A stretch of 36,997 nt of DNA from JAHFIW01 sp035495855 (GCA_035495855.1 DATJFD010000017.1:1-36997); one strand, 5' to 3'; counted from the stretch's first letter, positions 14,377 to 22,680 are shown. The notes: generated by a model not told the origin, from the letters alone. Numbers and translations: made by a program.

Positions 14377-15111
14377 ATGTGCACGCTCATCGTCGCCAGG
14401 AACGTCTACCAGCTCTTTCCCCTCGTCGTCGCCGCCAACCGCGACGAGCGGCTCGACCGCCCTTCGGCTCCGCCGGCGCTCCGGCATGACCTCGATCCTC
14501 TCGTCCTCGCGCCCGCCGACCTCGAAGGCGGCGGGACGTGGATCGGCGTGAACGCCGCCGGCGTGTTCGCCGGCATCACCAACCGAGCGGACGTCCCGGC
14601 GCGAGACGGCCTCGCGAGCAGGGGCGCGCTCGTGCTCCAGGCGCTCGGCGAACGCGACGCGCGCAAAGCGGCGCAGCGCCTCTCCCGCACCGACGGCCGC
14701 GCCTACAACGGCTTCCGCCTGGTCATCGCCGACCGCGAAGACACCTTCCTCGTCTCCGGCGACGGCATGGGCGTCCGCCTCGACCCGCTCGGCAGCGGGC
14801 TGCACGTCGTGACGAACCTCGGGTTCGGTCCCGACAGCTGCGCCCGGGCCGCGAACGCCGCCGTCGCCTACCGCCGGCACGCGCGCCACTGCCCGCCGAC
14901 GCCGGCCGCGCTCGGCGCCATGCTCGGCGTCCACGGCTCCTCGCCGCTCGACGGCACCTGCGTGCACATGCCGGAACGCGGCTACGGCACGCGCTCGTCG
15001 ACCATCGTCAGGATGGACGACCGCGGCGCGCGCTTCGGGATGTGGCACCGCGAAGGCCCGGCTTGCGGCGGACCGTTCGGCAGGCCGAACTATCTCAAGA
15101 TCTCGGGATGA
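14377..15111 (+). CDS. NRDE-family (TANGO2-type) Ntn-hydrolase-like protein
   Basis: 244 residues. The family motif lies near the N-terminus: MCTLIVARN...FPLVVAANRDERLDRPSAPP. Cys2 would become N-terminal after Met removal, as in N-terminal-nucleophile hydrolases. GGGTWIGVNAAGVFAGITNR and YNGFRLVIAD are further conserved blocks, and SSTIVRMD near the C-terminus is typical. Relatives (bacterial NRDE proteins and eukaryotic TANGO2) have been linked to haem or lipid handling, but the reaction is not settled. No signal peptide. AGGAG lies nine bases before the ATG. Single gene with its own promoter. Confidence 0.92.
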   Translation: MCTLIVARNVYQLFPLVVAANRDERLDRPSAPPALRHDLDPLVLAPADLEGGGTWIGVNAAGVFAGITNRADVPARDGLASRGALVLQALGERDARKAAQRLSRTDGRAYNGFRLVIADREDTFLVSGDGMGVRLDPLGSGLHVVTNLGFGPDSCARAANAAVAYRRHARHCPPTPAALGAMLGVHGSSPLDGTCVHMPERGYGTRSSTIVRMDDRGARFGMWHREGPACGGPFGRPNYLKISG

Positions 15112-15126
15112 CCGGGATCTTTTTTC
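15098..15126 (+). terminator. Probable terminator overlapping the NRDE stop codon
   Basis: AGATCTCGG/CCGGGATCT imperfect stem then seven T. Confidence 0.6.
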
Positions 15127-15133
15127 TTTTTTT

Positions 15134-15305
15134 GGAGTTCAGAGAACAGAGGACGGAGGGAGGACAAAGAGCAAAGTGCAGAGCGAGAACAAAGAACAGA
15201 GGCCGCCGCCTCGCTCACGACAAAGCTGCGGCCTCTTTGTTCTCTGAACTTACTTTGCACTCTGCTCTTTGATCTCCCTCTCCTCTCCGTTCTCTGAACT
15301 CTCAT
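15134..15305. repeat. Low-complexity imperfect inverted repeat 6 (longest member)
   Basis: Purine-rich left arm of about 70 bases (GAGTTCAGAGAACAGAGGAC, AAAGAGCAAAGTGCAGAGCG) and pyrimidine-rich right arm (TTTGTTCTCTGAACTTAC, TTTGCACTCTGCTCTTTG, CGTTCTCTGAACTC). The arms are complementary over most of their length with several word-level insertions. Confidence 0.8.
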
Positions 15306-15308
15306 ATA

Positions 15309-15335
15309 TAAAAAATCCCCCGCCATAGCGGGGGA
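15309..15335 (-). terminator. Terminator of the 242-aa gene
   Basis: TCCCCCGC/GCGGGGGA stem, followed on the minus strand by TTTTTT. Confidence 0.87.
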
Positions 15336-15339
15336 CCGT

Positions 15340-16068
15340 TCACTCCTTCTCGAGCTCGCGCTCGACCTCTTCGAGCATCGCCTGGAGCCGCTCGCGCGAC
15401 ATCCCGTCGATCTGCGCCTGGCCGTGCACGCCGTAGCGAGCGAGCACGCGTTCGACGACCTCGTCGTAGCGCGAGCGCAGGACGACGTCGCTCTTCCGGC
15501 AGAGGCCGCGATGGCCCTTCCCGTCCGCGTCCGGCAGCACCATGAGGTCTGCGGGGCGGTCGAACTGGAGGCGCATCACCTCCGGGTCCACGTCCTTCGG
15601 CAGGAGCATCACGGCGCCCTGCTCGCCGAAGACGCGGTCCACCTGGAGATGCGGCGGCGCGTAGGTGTCGGACGCGACGCGGCGGCGCCGACCCGTCAGC
15701 GGGTCGCGGCAGTGCGCCATCTCGGCGTCGATCGCGGCCATCGCTTCCTTCACCTGCGCGGCGGTAACGCGCATGTCCCACTGGACGTAGGAGTTGACCT
15801 CGTCGTCGAGCACCAAGGTGATGAACCGCGAGACGTTCCCGTCGAACGGGAACGGCCGCAGGTTGAGGTTGCCCATCTTCGAGGGCGGCACCGTCACCGT
15901 GACCTGGCACGGGAGCGGCGTCGGGAGGTCGATCCTCCGCAGCCCCTCGATGCCGCGGACGTCGGAGCCGTAGCTGGCCGCGAGGTCGCGGAGGTCGCGA
16001 TAGAACGCGGGGCCGAAGCCCTCGAGCTCGGGAGGAAGACGCTGGTCGAAACGTTCGGGGGTGCCCAT
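15340..16068 (-). CDS. Uncharacterised protein, 242 aa
   Basis: MGTPERFDQRLPPELEGFGPAF..., preceded by AAAGGAGG. No membrane segment or signal peptide. I recognise no family. Blocks that look structured are LPCQVTVTVPPSKMGNLNLRPFPFDG, FITLVLDDEVNSYVQWDMRVT, HLQVDRVFGEQGAVMLLPKDVDPEVMRL and a C-terminal helix (RERLQAMLEEVERELEKE). The alternating hydrophobic pattern of the first half suggests beta structure. It is a single transcription unit with a predicted promoter at 16129-16158, a palindrome by the transcription start and a GC-rich terminator. Function unknown. Confidence 0.82.
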   Translation of the reverse strand: MGTPERFDQRLPPELEGFGPAFYRDLRDLAASYGSDVRGIEGLRRIDLPTPLPCQVTVTVPPSKMGNLNLRPFPFDGNVSRFITLVLDDEVNSYVQWDMRVTAAQVKEAMAAIDAEMAHCRDPLTGRRRRVASDTYAPPHLQVDRVFGEQGAVMLLPKDVDPEVMRLQFDRPADLMVLPDADGKGHRGLCRKSDVVLRSRYDEVVERVLARYGVHGQAQIDGMSRERLQAMLEEVERELEKE

Positions 16069-16093
16069 GGCGGGCCTCCTTTCATGCGGGTGG

Positions 16094-16128
16094 AAAAAGA
16101 CCGTGCGCCCTTGCGGAGCATCACGGTC
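16094..16128 (-). promoter_or_regulatory. Palindrome at the start of the 242-aa gene's transcript
   Basis: GACCGTG/CACGGTC arms with a 16-base centre, followed on the minus strand by TTTTT. It abuts the predicted -10 box, so it could be an operator, or an attenuator if transcription begins further up. Confidence 0.4.
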
Positions 16129-16158
16129 AGTCTATGCACGAAAACCCGGAATGGTCAA
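16129..16158 (-). promoter_or_regulatory. Promoter of the 242-aa gene
   Basis: Minus strand TTGACC, 18-bp spacer, TAGACT. Confidence 0.65.
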
Positions 16159-16169
16159 TCCGTCGCGCC

Positions 16170-16209
16170 AAGAATTGAGAGCTTCTAAATTCTAAACTCT
16201 CAATTCTTA
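16170..16209. repeat. Low-complexity imperfect inverted repeat 7 (AATTGAGAG words)
   Basis: AAGAATTGAGAG...CTCTCAATTCTTA; shares its vocabulary with repeats 2 and 13. Abuts the stop of the response regulator gene. Confidence 0.75.
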
Positions 16210-16611
16210 CTTCTTCCTCGAGAATATCTCCTGGATCTTTGCGAGCACCTGAGAGAACAGCACGTCGGATTTCAGGAAGTACGCCTCGATGCCGTAGGCC
16301 CTGATCCTGGCCTCATACTGGTCGCGGCTCAGGTTGGTGACGACGATGACCGGCATGGCCTTCACCCGCTCGTCCTCGTGCTTCCTGATCAGCTCGAGCA
16401 GATCGATGCCCGTGATCTTCGGCAGCATGATGTCGAGCAGCACGACGTCCGGCTTTTCGGCGACGAGCTTGGCGCGCCCTTCCTCGCCGTCCGCGGCGAG
16501 GAGCACGTCGAAGCCTTCCTCGGCGAACTTGGCCGCGTAGATGTCCGAGAACAGGCGGTCGTCCTCGATCACCAGGATCTTCTTCTTTCCGCTGTCATGC
16601 TTCTTCCTCAT
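16207..16611 (-). CDS. Receiver-only (CheY-like) response regulator
   Basis: 134 residues, a stand-alone receiver domain. Acidic pocket E16-D17-D18 (ILVIEDDRL), phospho-acceptor D60 in VVLLDIMLPKITG, Thr92 in VIVVTNLS and Lys114 in YFLKSD are all present, so it should be phosphorylatable. There is no DNA-binding or output domain, so it signals by protein contact or passes phosphate on. It starts one base after the stop of the upstream sensor kinase, the likely cognate donor, and is translated from the same mRNA. The basic N-terminus (MRKKHDSGKKK) is typical of such short forms. Confidence 0.93.
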   Translation of the reverse strand: MRKKHDSGKKKILVIEDDRLFSDIYAAKFAEEGFDVLLAADGEEGRAKLVAEKPDVVLLDIMLPKITGIDLLELIRKHEDERVKAMPVIVVTNLSRDQYEARIRAYGIEAYFLKSDVLFSQVLAKIQEIFSRKK

Positions 16612-16612
16612 A

Positions 16613-18859
16613 TCAGGCGGCGGCCGGCGGCGGCGCTTTGAGCGGCAGGGTGATGATGAACGTCGTGCCTTTGTTCTCCTCGGACTCGAACCAGAGGCGC
16701 CCGCCGGAGAGATCGATGACCTGCTTGCAGAAATAAAGGCCGAGTCCCGTGCCCTGCACCGCGCTCTTGAGCGCGTTCTCCGCGCGGAAGAACTTCCTGA
16801 ACATCTGGTTCTGATCGGCCTTGGGGATGCCGATGCCCTGGTCCTTCACGGCGATGTAGACCTCGTCCCCCTTCACCTCCGCGAACATCGTGACCTTCGC
16901 GCCCTCCGGCGAGTACTTGCTGGCGTTGGAAATGAGGTTGGCGATGACCTCGCGGATGAGCATGCCGTCGATGTTCAGCGTCGGCAGCGGCTTCTTGTCG
17001 TAGGCCCAGGTCTGCTTCTTCTGGGCGAGCAGCGGCGTCGTGTCGGTCATCACGCCCTCGACGAGCTTGCCGACGTCGGTCGGCTGGGGCGTGAGCTTGG
17101 TCGCGCCCGAATCGATGCGCGCGACGTTCAGGAGCTCGTTCACGAGCACGACCATGCGCTCGTTGGCGTCGAAGAGCTTGTCCGCCATCTCCTGCTGCTT
17201 CGGCTGCAGCTTGCCGACGTCGCCCTTGCGCAGCATGTCCGACAGCCACTTCGTGGCCGCGAGCGGCGAGCGCAGCTGGTGCGAAGCGATGGAGATGAAC
17301 TCCGATTTGCGGCGGTCGAACTCCACCTCGTCGGTGATGTCGCGCAGCACGGCGATGACGCCGATGACCTCGTCATTGAGGATCACCGGATTGGCCGTGA
17401 TCTTCACGGGGAAGACGCTCTTGTCGTTGCGCTGATAGTAGTACGGCTTCGGCACCGACTGCGTGATGATCTTCTTGCCGGTCGAGAGCGCGATGCTTGC
17501 GGGCCGATCGCCGAGCGGGACCGGTTCCCCCTTCTCGTCCACGAGACGCAGCACGTCGTAGACCGATTTGCCCACGAGGTTGCCCGTCCAATAGCCCGCA
17601 TGAATGGCCTCCTGGTTGATGAAGATGATCTTGCCTTCCTTGTCCGCGGCGACCACGCCTTCGCCGATGCTGGCGAGCAGCGCCTCGAGACGCGCGGCCT
17701 CGAGGTCGGACATGCCCTTGTTGAACTCCAGCGCGAGCGTCCTGGCCTTGATGGTCTCTTCGGTATGGCCGTAGGCCTCCTTCAGCCTCGTCGCCATGAG
17801 GTCGAACAGCTGCGTGAGGTCGTCCATCTCGCCCATGCCCTTCGGCAGTTCGTCCTTCTCGCCGCTCTCGCCCATGACGACGTGGCGCATGGTCGTGACC
17901 AGGCGGCGCACGCGGCGCGCGATGAGGATGTCGCCCAACGTGAGCGCGGCCCAGAACGCGACGATCAGGAGCACGAGCGCCACGGCGGCCTCGCGGACGG
18001 CGGCCGCGCGCATGTTCGCTTCCGCGGCGTCCGAAGGAACGCCGACGTAGGCGTACATCGACGGCGGCGCGATGCCGTCGAGCCTCCGGAAGGCATAGAT
18101 GCGGTCGATGCCGTCCTCACCCATGAGCCTTGCGGCGCCCTCCTTGCGGGAGAGCATCTCGGCGATGAGGTCCGTCTCGGGGAGCGGCTTGCCGGCCCAG
18201 CGGTCCGGCTCGGGGTGGCGGATGAGCATGACGCCGCGGCCATCGACGATGCCGTAGGCGGTGTCCGCGGGAAACACGTCCTTGAGCGCGTCGTCCGAGA
18301 GGGCGCGCACGTCCATGATCGCGAAAGTGACGGCCTTGATCTCGCCGTTCTCGATGACCGGCTGCGCGAAGGCGATGGTCGGCCGGTCCGCGCCGGCGTC
18401 GAAGGCGTAATCGCCCGCGGCGAACGACTTGGACGCGATCGCGCGCTTGAGCGAACGGTCGGCGAAGGTCTTCTGGCCCGCGGGGGCGCCGCAGAACACG
18501 TTCCCGAGCGGCGAAGCCAGGCCGACCGCGAGGAGCCGTTTGTCGCGCGCCTGCAGGCCCGCCATGGCGGCGTCGCATTCGGCGGACGGCTGGACGCGCA
18601 GCGCGGAGGCGCTCGCGAGCGTCCGGCGGGCGTCATCGACGAAACCCCGCTCGACCACGGCGCTCACGGTCGCGAGCCGGCGGGCGGCCGCGTCGGCGTC
18701 CGCCATGACCGCCTTGCGCAGGTCCATCGCGGCCGCGACGGCGATGCCGGCGATCGCGCAGGCCGAGAACAGCGACAAAAGCGCGACGCGCCCGGAAAGG
18801 GTGTGCAGGAAGACGCGCTCCGGCCGTTTTTCCTTCGGCGCCTCGTGCTGGTCAGCCAT
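16613..18859 (-). CDS. Sensor histidine kinase: extracytoplasmic sensor-HAMP-PAS-HisKA-HATPase
   Basis: 748 residues. Membrane helices at ~24-45 and ~318-340 enclose a large extracytoplasmic sensor (45-315) of double-Cache type (YAFDAGADRPTIAFAQPVIE, AYGIVDGRGVMLIRHPEPDR). HAMP follows (~340-395), then a PAS domain (~415-525; IGEGVVAADKEGKIIFINQEA ... VLRDITD). H box is SEFISIASHQLRSPLAATKW (His527), N box EVIANLISNASKYSPEG, G1 KDQGIGIP, G2 GTGLGLYFCKQV. All catalytic boxes are intact. Its mRNA continues into the receiver gene. A perfect TGCTATAAT box ends 14 bases before the ATG, so the leader is very short and has no ribosome site. Two Cys in the sensor (SAECDAAM, NVFCGAP) could form a disulfide. 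Confidence 0.94.
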   Translation of the reverse strand: MADQHEAPKEKRPERVFLHTLSGRVALLSLFSACAIAGIAVAAAMDLRKAVMADADAAARRLATVSAVVERGFVDDARRTLASASALRVQPSAECDAAMAGLQARDKRLLAVGLASPLGNVFCGAPAGQKTFADRSLKRAIASKSFAAGDYAFDAGADRPTIAFAQPVIENGEIKAVTFAIMDVRALSDDALKDVFPADTAYGIVDGRGVMLIRHPEPDRWAGKPLPETDLIAEMLSRKEGAARLMGEDGIDRIYAFRRLDGIAPPSMYAYVGVPSDAAEANMRAAAVREAAVALVLLIVAFWAALTLGDILIARRVRRLVTTMRHVVMGESGEKDELPKGMGEMDDLTQLFDLMATRLKEAYGHTEETIKARTLALEFNKGMSDLEAARLEALLASIGEGVVAADKEGKIIFINQEAIHAGYWTGNLVGKSVYDVLRLVDEKGEPVPLGDRPASIALSTGKKIITQSVPKPYYYQRNDKSVFPVKITANPVILNDEVIGVIAVLRDITDEVEFDRRKSEFISIASHQLRSPLAATKWLSDMLRKGDVGKLQPKQQEMADKLFDANERMVVLVNELLNVARIDSGATKLTPQPTDVGKLVEGVMTDTTPLLAQKKQTWAYDKKPLPTLNIDGMLIREVIANLISNASKYSPEGAKVTMFAEVKGDEVYIAVKDQGIGIPKADQNQMFRKFFRAENALKSAVQGTGLGLYFCKQVIDLSGGRLWFESEENKGTTFIITLPLKAPPPAAA

Positions 18860-18873
18860 AAAAAACTGGCTTT

Positions 18874-18902
18874 ATTATAGCAAAAAATCGGCCTCCCTGC
18901 AA
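18874..18902 (-). promoter_or_regulatory. Promoter of the two-component operon
   Basis: Minus strand TTGCAG, 17-bp spacer ending TTGC, TATAAT (18879-18874). Confidence 0.82.
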
Positions 18903-18930
18903 AACGAAAAGGTCCGGATGTCCGGACCTT
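18901..18930 (-). terminator. Terminator of the 312-aa gene
   Basis: AAGGTCCGGA/TCCGGACCTT stem, followed on the minus strand by TTCGTTTT. It overlaps the -35 of the kinase promoter. Confidence 0.82.
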
Positions 18931-18940
18931 TGAAGAAGGT

Positions 18941-19879
18941 TCATGCGGCCTCGTCGCAGGCCGTTTTGACGATGAGAAGGACGGTGTCCTCCTTGAGCTT
19001 GCTGCCGCGCTGACGCGGCGAGCCGATGACGTTGTCGCTGCCGCCCCAGCGGTCCTTGTCGCCCTCGGGGATCCCCTCCGCCTCGTTGAGGCGGCGGCAG
19101 ATCTCCTCGAGCGGGAACCAGCGGATGAAGCGCGAACGACGCACGATGACGTACCGCGCGCGGCCGTCGTTCGAGGACACGAGGGACACGAAGGCCTTCA
19201 GGCCCTTCTGCGCGATGCCGATGCGCGCGTGCTTGCCGACCTCGCGGATGAACTGCCAGCGGTCGAAATCGGCGATGACCTCGAAACGGTCGTCCGGCTC
19301 GATCTCCTTGCCGCGGCCGGCGAGCGTCGCGCGGATGCGTCGATGCGTCTCGCGGAGCAGGTCATGCATGGCCTTGCCGTCCATCCGGTGGAGCGTGCCG
19401 TCGCAACGAACGTCCGTGTACGGCTCGCTGACCCACAGGAGGCGCTTGAGCAGATGCCAGCGCTTCTTGATGGGATAGAGGCCCGCGGACATGTCGAGCA
19501 CGTCCTCGAGGTTGATGAGCTCCTTGATCCTGAACTTGAAGCGGGGGTCCTCGATCTGGTCCGGGTTCATGAGCGCGTACGTCGTCCACTGCACGTCCTG
19601 GTCGCAGTCGTTGACGTAGAGCGTCGCGCACGGACCGTTCTCGTCGGAGAACATGTCGTAGAGGCCCATCTGCACGAGATGGAAGGCCTGCGCGCAGCTC
19701 GATCGCGTCGCGATGCGATCGCAGTCCTCGTGATGGTTGATGTTCAGGCGGAGCCCGTCTTCCGACGAGCGCGGAAGGCCCGAGCAATAGCCGTCGATGG
19801 CGATGCTGTAGGGCGGATACGCGGAGAACTCGTCCCAATCGACGGTCTTCCGCGGTTCGCACCGAAGGTGCACGTTCAT
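18941..19879 (-). CDS. Uncharacterised protein with DHH-like motifs, 312 aa
   Basis: Starts MNVHLRCEPRKTVDWDEF. No signal or membrane segment. Three acidic/His motifs in the first third recall DHH phosphoesterases: SIAIDGYCSGLPR (a DG motif), LNINHHEDCDRIATRSSCAQA (HH with acidic neighbours) and LYVNDCDQDV. A Gly/Ser-rich phrase near the C-terminus (SDNVIGSPRQRGSKL) sits where a DHHA1 substrate loop would be. The order fits a divergent DHH-type metal enzyme but spacing differs from classical members, so this is a hypothesis. The middle (FEVIADFDRWQFIREVGKHARIG, VSLVSSNDGRARYVIVRRS) looks like a separate beta domain. A genuine DHH protein lies at 29.2-30.1 kb for comparison. Confidence 0.82.
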   Translation of the reverse strand: MNVHLRCEPRKTVDWDEFSAYPPYSIAIDGYCSGLPRSSEDGLRLNINHHEDCDRIATRSSCAQAFHLVQMGLYDMFSDENGPCATLYVNDCDQDVQWTTYALMNPDQIEDPRFKFRIKELINLEDVLDMSAGLYPIKKRWHLLKRLLWVSEPYTDVRCDGTLHRMDGKAMHDLLRETHRRIRATLAGRGKEIEPDDRFEVIADFDRWQFIREVGKHARIGIAQKGLKAFVSLVSSNDGRARYVIVRRSRFIRWFPLEEICRRLNEAEGIPEGDKDRWGGSDNVIGSPRQRGSKLKEDTVLLIVKTACDEAA

Positions 19880-19944
19880 GGGTCGTAACCCTGCCTTTCG
19901 TCCCGCTTGACGGGGCGGTCCTGAGTATGAAGGAACAGCCGGTC

Positions 19945-19973
19945 ACGCTACGCCCCCGGGGCATGGACGTCAA
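19945..19973 (-). promoter_or_regulatory. Possible promoter of the 312-aa gene
   Basis: Minus strand TTGACG, 17-bp GC-rich spacer, TAGCGT. The -10 is weak. Confidence 0.5.
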
Positions 19974-20002
19974 CGGGCTTTTTCCACCGCTTCCCGGAAT
20001 AG

Positions 20003-20011
20003 TGCTATACT
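20003..20011 (+). promoter_or_regulatory. Extended -10 promoter of the Hsp20-VanW operon
   Basis: TGC-TATACT, ten bases before ATG 20022; same ten-base block GTGCTATACT-GG style as at 4971. No heat-shock operator (CIRCE) is seen. Confidence 0.7.
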
Positions 20012-20021
20012 GGGCCTATCA

Positions 20022-20498
20022 ATGACCTACGCTATGGCGCCGATCATCCCCCTCAGAAAGAACCCCGACGAGAACGAGGACGAGATGCTGCTCTTCCCTG
20101 AAGCGCCGCACCTGGCGGCCGTCAGGACGGAAGAAGCGCCGGCGGAGGACCGCTGGTTCGAGCAGCACGAGGAGGGCCGTCTGGCCGTCGACGTGCTCGA
20201 GAACGACAAGGAACTCATCATCACGTCCGCCATCGCCGGCGTGAAGCCGGAAAACCTTGAGGTTTTCGTGCACAATGATATGCTCACCATCCGCGGGAAG
20301 CGCCACGCGGACACGACGACCGAAGCCGGTGCGAAGTACCTCGTCCGCGAGTGCCATTGGGGGTCCTTCTCGCGCTCGGTCATCCTGCCGATGGAGGTCG
20401 ACGTCGACGCCATCGCCGCGACCATCAAGGACGGCGTCCTCATGGTCCGCATGCCCAAGACGCACCGTTCCAAGCGGATCGCGGTCCAGGGACGCTGA
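20022..20498 (+). CDS. Small heat-shock protein (Hsp20/alpha-crystallin)
   Basis: 158 residues; ATG 20022, with ATG 20034 as a possible alternative. The N-terminal 45 residues are variable and acidic. Residues ~50-150 form the alpha-crystallin domain: LAVDVLENDKELIITSAIAGVKPENLEVFVHNDMLTIRGKR, then FSRSVILPMEVDVDAIAATIKDGVLMVRMPK, the classic closing A-x-x-x-DGVL motif. The C-terminal RIAV resembles the I-x-I/V anchor. It holds unfolding proteins without ATP. The gene heads an operon with a DUF3006-like protein (two bases on) and a VanW protein, an unusual pairing of chaperone and wall genes. Confidence 0.94.
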   Translation: MTYAMAPIIPLRKNPDENEDEMLLFPEAPHLAAVRTEEAPAEDRWFEQHEEGRLAVDVLENDKELIITSAIAGVKPENLEVFVHNDMLTIRGKRHADTTTEAGAKYLVRECHWGSFSRSVILPMEVDVDAIAATIKDGVLMVRMPKTHRSKRIAVQGR

Positions 20499-20500
20499 CC

Positions 20501-20734
20501 ATGCGAAGCCTCCCCCTCCGCGTGACGGTCGAAGCCTTCGACGGAAGGACCGCCAGGCTCGCGACCGAAGGCGGACACGCGTTCGCGCTCGGCGCGGACC
20601 GGCTGCCCGGCCCGTGCGAGACGGGCGCGGCCTTCTGCCTGCAGCTCGAGGACGTAGCGACGTGGACGCTCCCGGAAGAGGAACGCTCGGCGCTCGCGCG
20701 CGCCATGCTCAATGAATTGCTGACCGTCCCATGA
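20501..20734 (+). CDS. Small DUF3006-like protein (77 aa)
   Basis: MRSLPLRVTVEAFDGRTARLATEGGHAF... then LPGPCETGAAFCLQLEDV. The pattern (short beta strand, 'DG..A.L', 'LP', 'G..F.L') resembles DUF3006, a small beta-barrel family of unknown function. It starts two bases after the Hsp20 stop, and its own stop overlaps the VanW start in an ATGA, so the three genes are coupled. The longer open frame from 20351 lies inside hsp20 and is not used. Function unknown; family assignment is by motif only. Confidence 0.75.
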   Translation: MRSLPLRVTVEAFDGRTARLATEGGHAFALGADRLPGPCETGAAFCLQLEDVATWTLPEEERSALARAMLNELLTVP

Positions 20735-22680
20735 ACGACCAGACCGCCCCTCCGGCGAACATGCTGCGCGCGAAAGGCGCGGCCCCGCGCCGGAGGAAAA
20801 GCAAGAAACGTCGGCCGCCGGTGAGCCTGCGCACGGTGGCGGTTTTTTTATTGGCGCTTCTTTTCGTCGGCATCGGCGTGTTCGGCGCGCTCGGCGCGGT
20901 GCAGGGCGACGCCATCGCCAAGGGCGTGCGCGTGAACGAAGTGGCGGTCGGCGGCATGACGCGCGAGCAGGCGGCGAGCGCCCTCGCCGCGAGGGTCGCC
21001 GCGTTCCGTCTGACCTACGCGTTCGCCGGCACCAAGACCCAGATCGATCCTGATTCCGACCGCGCCCGCCCCGTCGCCTCGTACGACCTCGACGGCGCGC
21101 TCAAGGGCGCCTTGGACGTCGGCCGCGACGTGAACGCGCTCCGCGCGCTCGCCGAGCGGCTGAACGCAGGCATGTTCGGCTCGACGGTCGTCCTTCCTTA
21201 CAAGCTCGACCGCAACGCGCTGCGCGCGCTGCTCGAACAGAAGTTCAAGTCGGGCGCGAAAGCCGCGCGCGACGCCCATTTCATCATCTCCATCGACGGC
21301 TCCGGCTCCCCGACGGTCACCGTCGCCGCGGCCGAAGAAGGCATGACGGTCGACTATGATGCCGTGGTCGCGGCCACCGACCAGCGGCTGCGCGAATTCT
21401 CCGATGACGTCGTGAACGTGCCCGTGAAGAAGGACAAGCCCGAGGTGCTGCAGAAGGACCTCGAGCCGCTCGTGCCCAGGGTGCGCGAGGCGCTCTCGCG
21501 CGGGCCGCTCACGCTCACCGCCAAGGGCGAGACCTGGACCGTGAGCGTCCGGACGCTGGCCGACTGGCTCGCGGGCGTTCGCGCCGCGGACGCGGGCGGG
21601 ACCGTCTCGCTGGGCCTCGACCGCGACAAGGTCGAGACCTATCTCGCCGCGCGCGCCACGTCCATCGCGACGCCGGCGAAGAACGCCGTCTTCGAAGAGA
21701 AGGACGGCAAGGTGACCGTCTTCGAGCCGGGCATCGACGGCGACACGCTCGACATCAACGGTTCGCTGCGCCTGCTCGAGCACGCCCTGTTCGGCGAGCC
21801 CGCGCCGACCGGCGAGTCGCTCGAGCTGCCCATCGTCGCCGTGCCGCCCGCCATCACGACGGAGGCCGCGAACCCGTACGGCATCAAGGAGATCATCGGC
21901 ATCGGCTCGACCAACTTCATGGGAAGCCCCAAGAACCGCCGCCACAACATCGCGGTCGGCGCCGCGAGCGTCGACGGCTCGCTCATCGGGCCGGGCGAAA
22001 CGTTCTCGCTGCTCAAGGTGCTCGGCAAGATCGACGGCACGACCGGCTACCTCCAGGAGCTCGTCATCAAGGAGAACAAGACCAAACCCGAGTACGGCGG
22101 CGGGCTCTGCCAGATCGGCTCGACCACCTTCCGCGCGGTGCTCGCATCGGGCCTGCCGGTCGTCGAGCGGCGCAACCACTCGTACCGCGTCCCTTATTAC
22201 GAACGCGACGGCGACGGCTCGACCATCGGACCGGGCAAGGACGCGACGATCTACGATCCGTCCCCCGACTTCAAGTTCCTCAACGACACCGGCCACCACA
22301 TCCTCATCAAGACGGCTATCGAGGGGAACAAGCTCTCGTTCATCTTCTGGGGCGTGAGCGACGGCCGCAAGTCGGAGCAGACCAAGGCCCGCGTCTACAA
22401 CATCGTGCCGCCGCCGGAGAAGAAGGTCGTGGAGACCGAGGACCTCAAGCCGGGCGAGGAGAAGTGCACCGAACACGCCCACGTCGGCAGCGACGCGGTC
22501 TTCACCTACACCGTCACGTATGCGGACGGCACGGTGAAGAAAGAGGACATCCACAGCCATTACAAGCCCTGGCAGGAGGTTTGCCTGGTCGGCAAGGACC
22601 CGAACGCGCCGCCAGCCGGCTCGGGCACGCCGGATGACGGCGTTCCTTCATCCGACGCCGCGGGAGCGACGGGGAACTAG
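20731..22680 (+). CDS. VanW-family cell-wall protein (YoaR-like)
   Basis: 649 residues. Basic N-terminus (RRRKSKKRRPP), then one membrane helix (LRTVAVFLLALLFVGIGVFG, 33-52), so the rest is outside. Residues ~65-340 hold two putative peptidoglycan-binding (PG_binding_4-like) repeats, the first opening VRVNEVAVGGMTREQAASAL. The VanW domain (~390-560) has its signature YGGGLCQIGSTTFRAVLAS and RRNHSYRVPYY. A G5-like beta domain (~565-630) follows, closed by a Cys pair (EKCTEHAH ... QEVCLVG), and then a Pro/Gly/Ser tail. VanW proteins are wall-associated, with uncertain chemistry. The ATGA overlap couples it to the DUF3006-like gene. Confidence 0.93.
   Translation: MNDQTAPPANMLRAKGAAPRRRKSKKRRPPVSLRTVAVFLLALLFVGIGVFGALGAVQGDAIAKGVRVNEVAVGGMTREQAASALAARVAAFRLTYAFAGTKTQIDPDSDRARPVASYDLDGALKGALDVGRDVNALRALAERLNAGMFGSTVVLPYKLDRNALRALLEQKFKSGAKAARDAHFIISIDGSGSPTVTVAAAEEGMTVDYDAVVAATDQRLREFSDDVVNVPVKKDKPEVLQKDLEPLVPRVREALSRGPLTLTAKGETWTVSVRTLADWLAGVRAADAGGTVSLGLDRDKVETYLAARATSIATPAKNAVFEEKDGKVTVFEPGIDGDTLDINGSLRLLEHALFGEPAPTGESLELPIVAVPPAITTEAANPYGIKEIIGIGSTNFMGSPKNRRHNIAVGAASVDGSLIGPGETFSLLKVLGKIDGTTGYLQELVIKENKTKPEYGGGLCQIGSTTFRAVLASGLPVVERRNHSYRVPYYERDGDGSTIGPGKDATIYDPSPDFKFLNDTGHHILIKTAIEGNKLSFIFWGVSDGRKSEQTKARVYNIVPPPEKKVVETEDLKPGEEKCTEHAHVGSDAVFTYTVTYADGTVKKEDIHSHYKPWQEVCLVGKDPNAPPAGSGTPDDGVPSSDAAGATGN

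Noticed and set aside
16541..18880. Plus-strand open frame of 779 codons over the sensor kinase
   Set aside because: The opposite strand encodes a complete kinase with all boxes; the plus frame is compositionally biased and has no motif.
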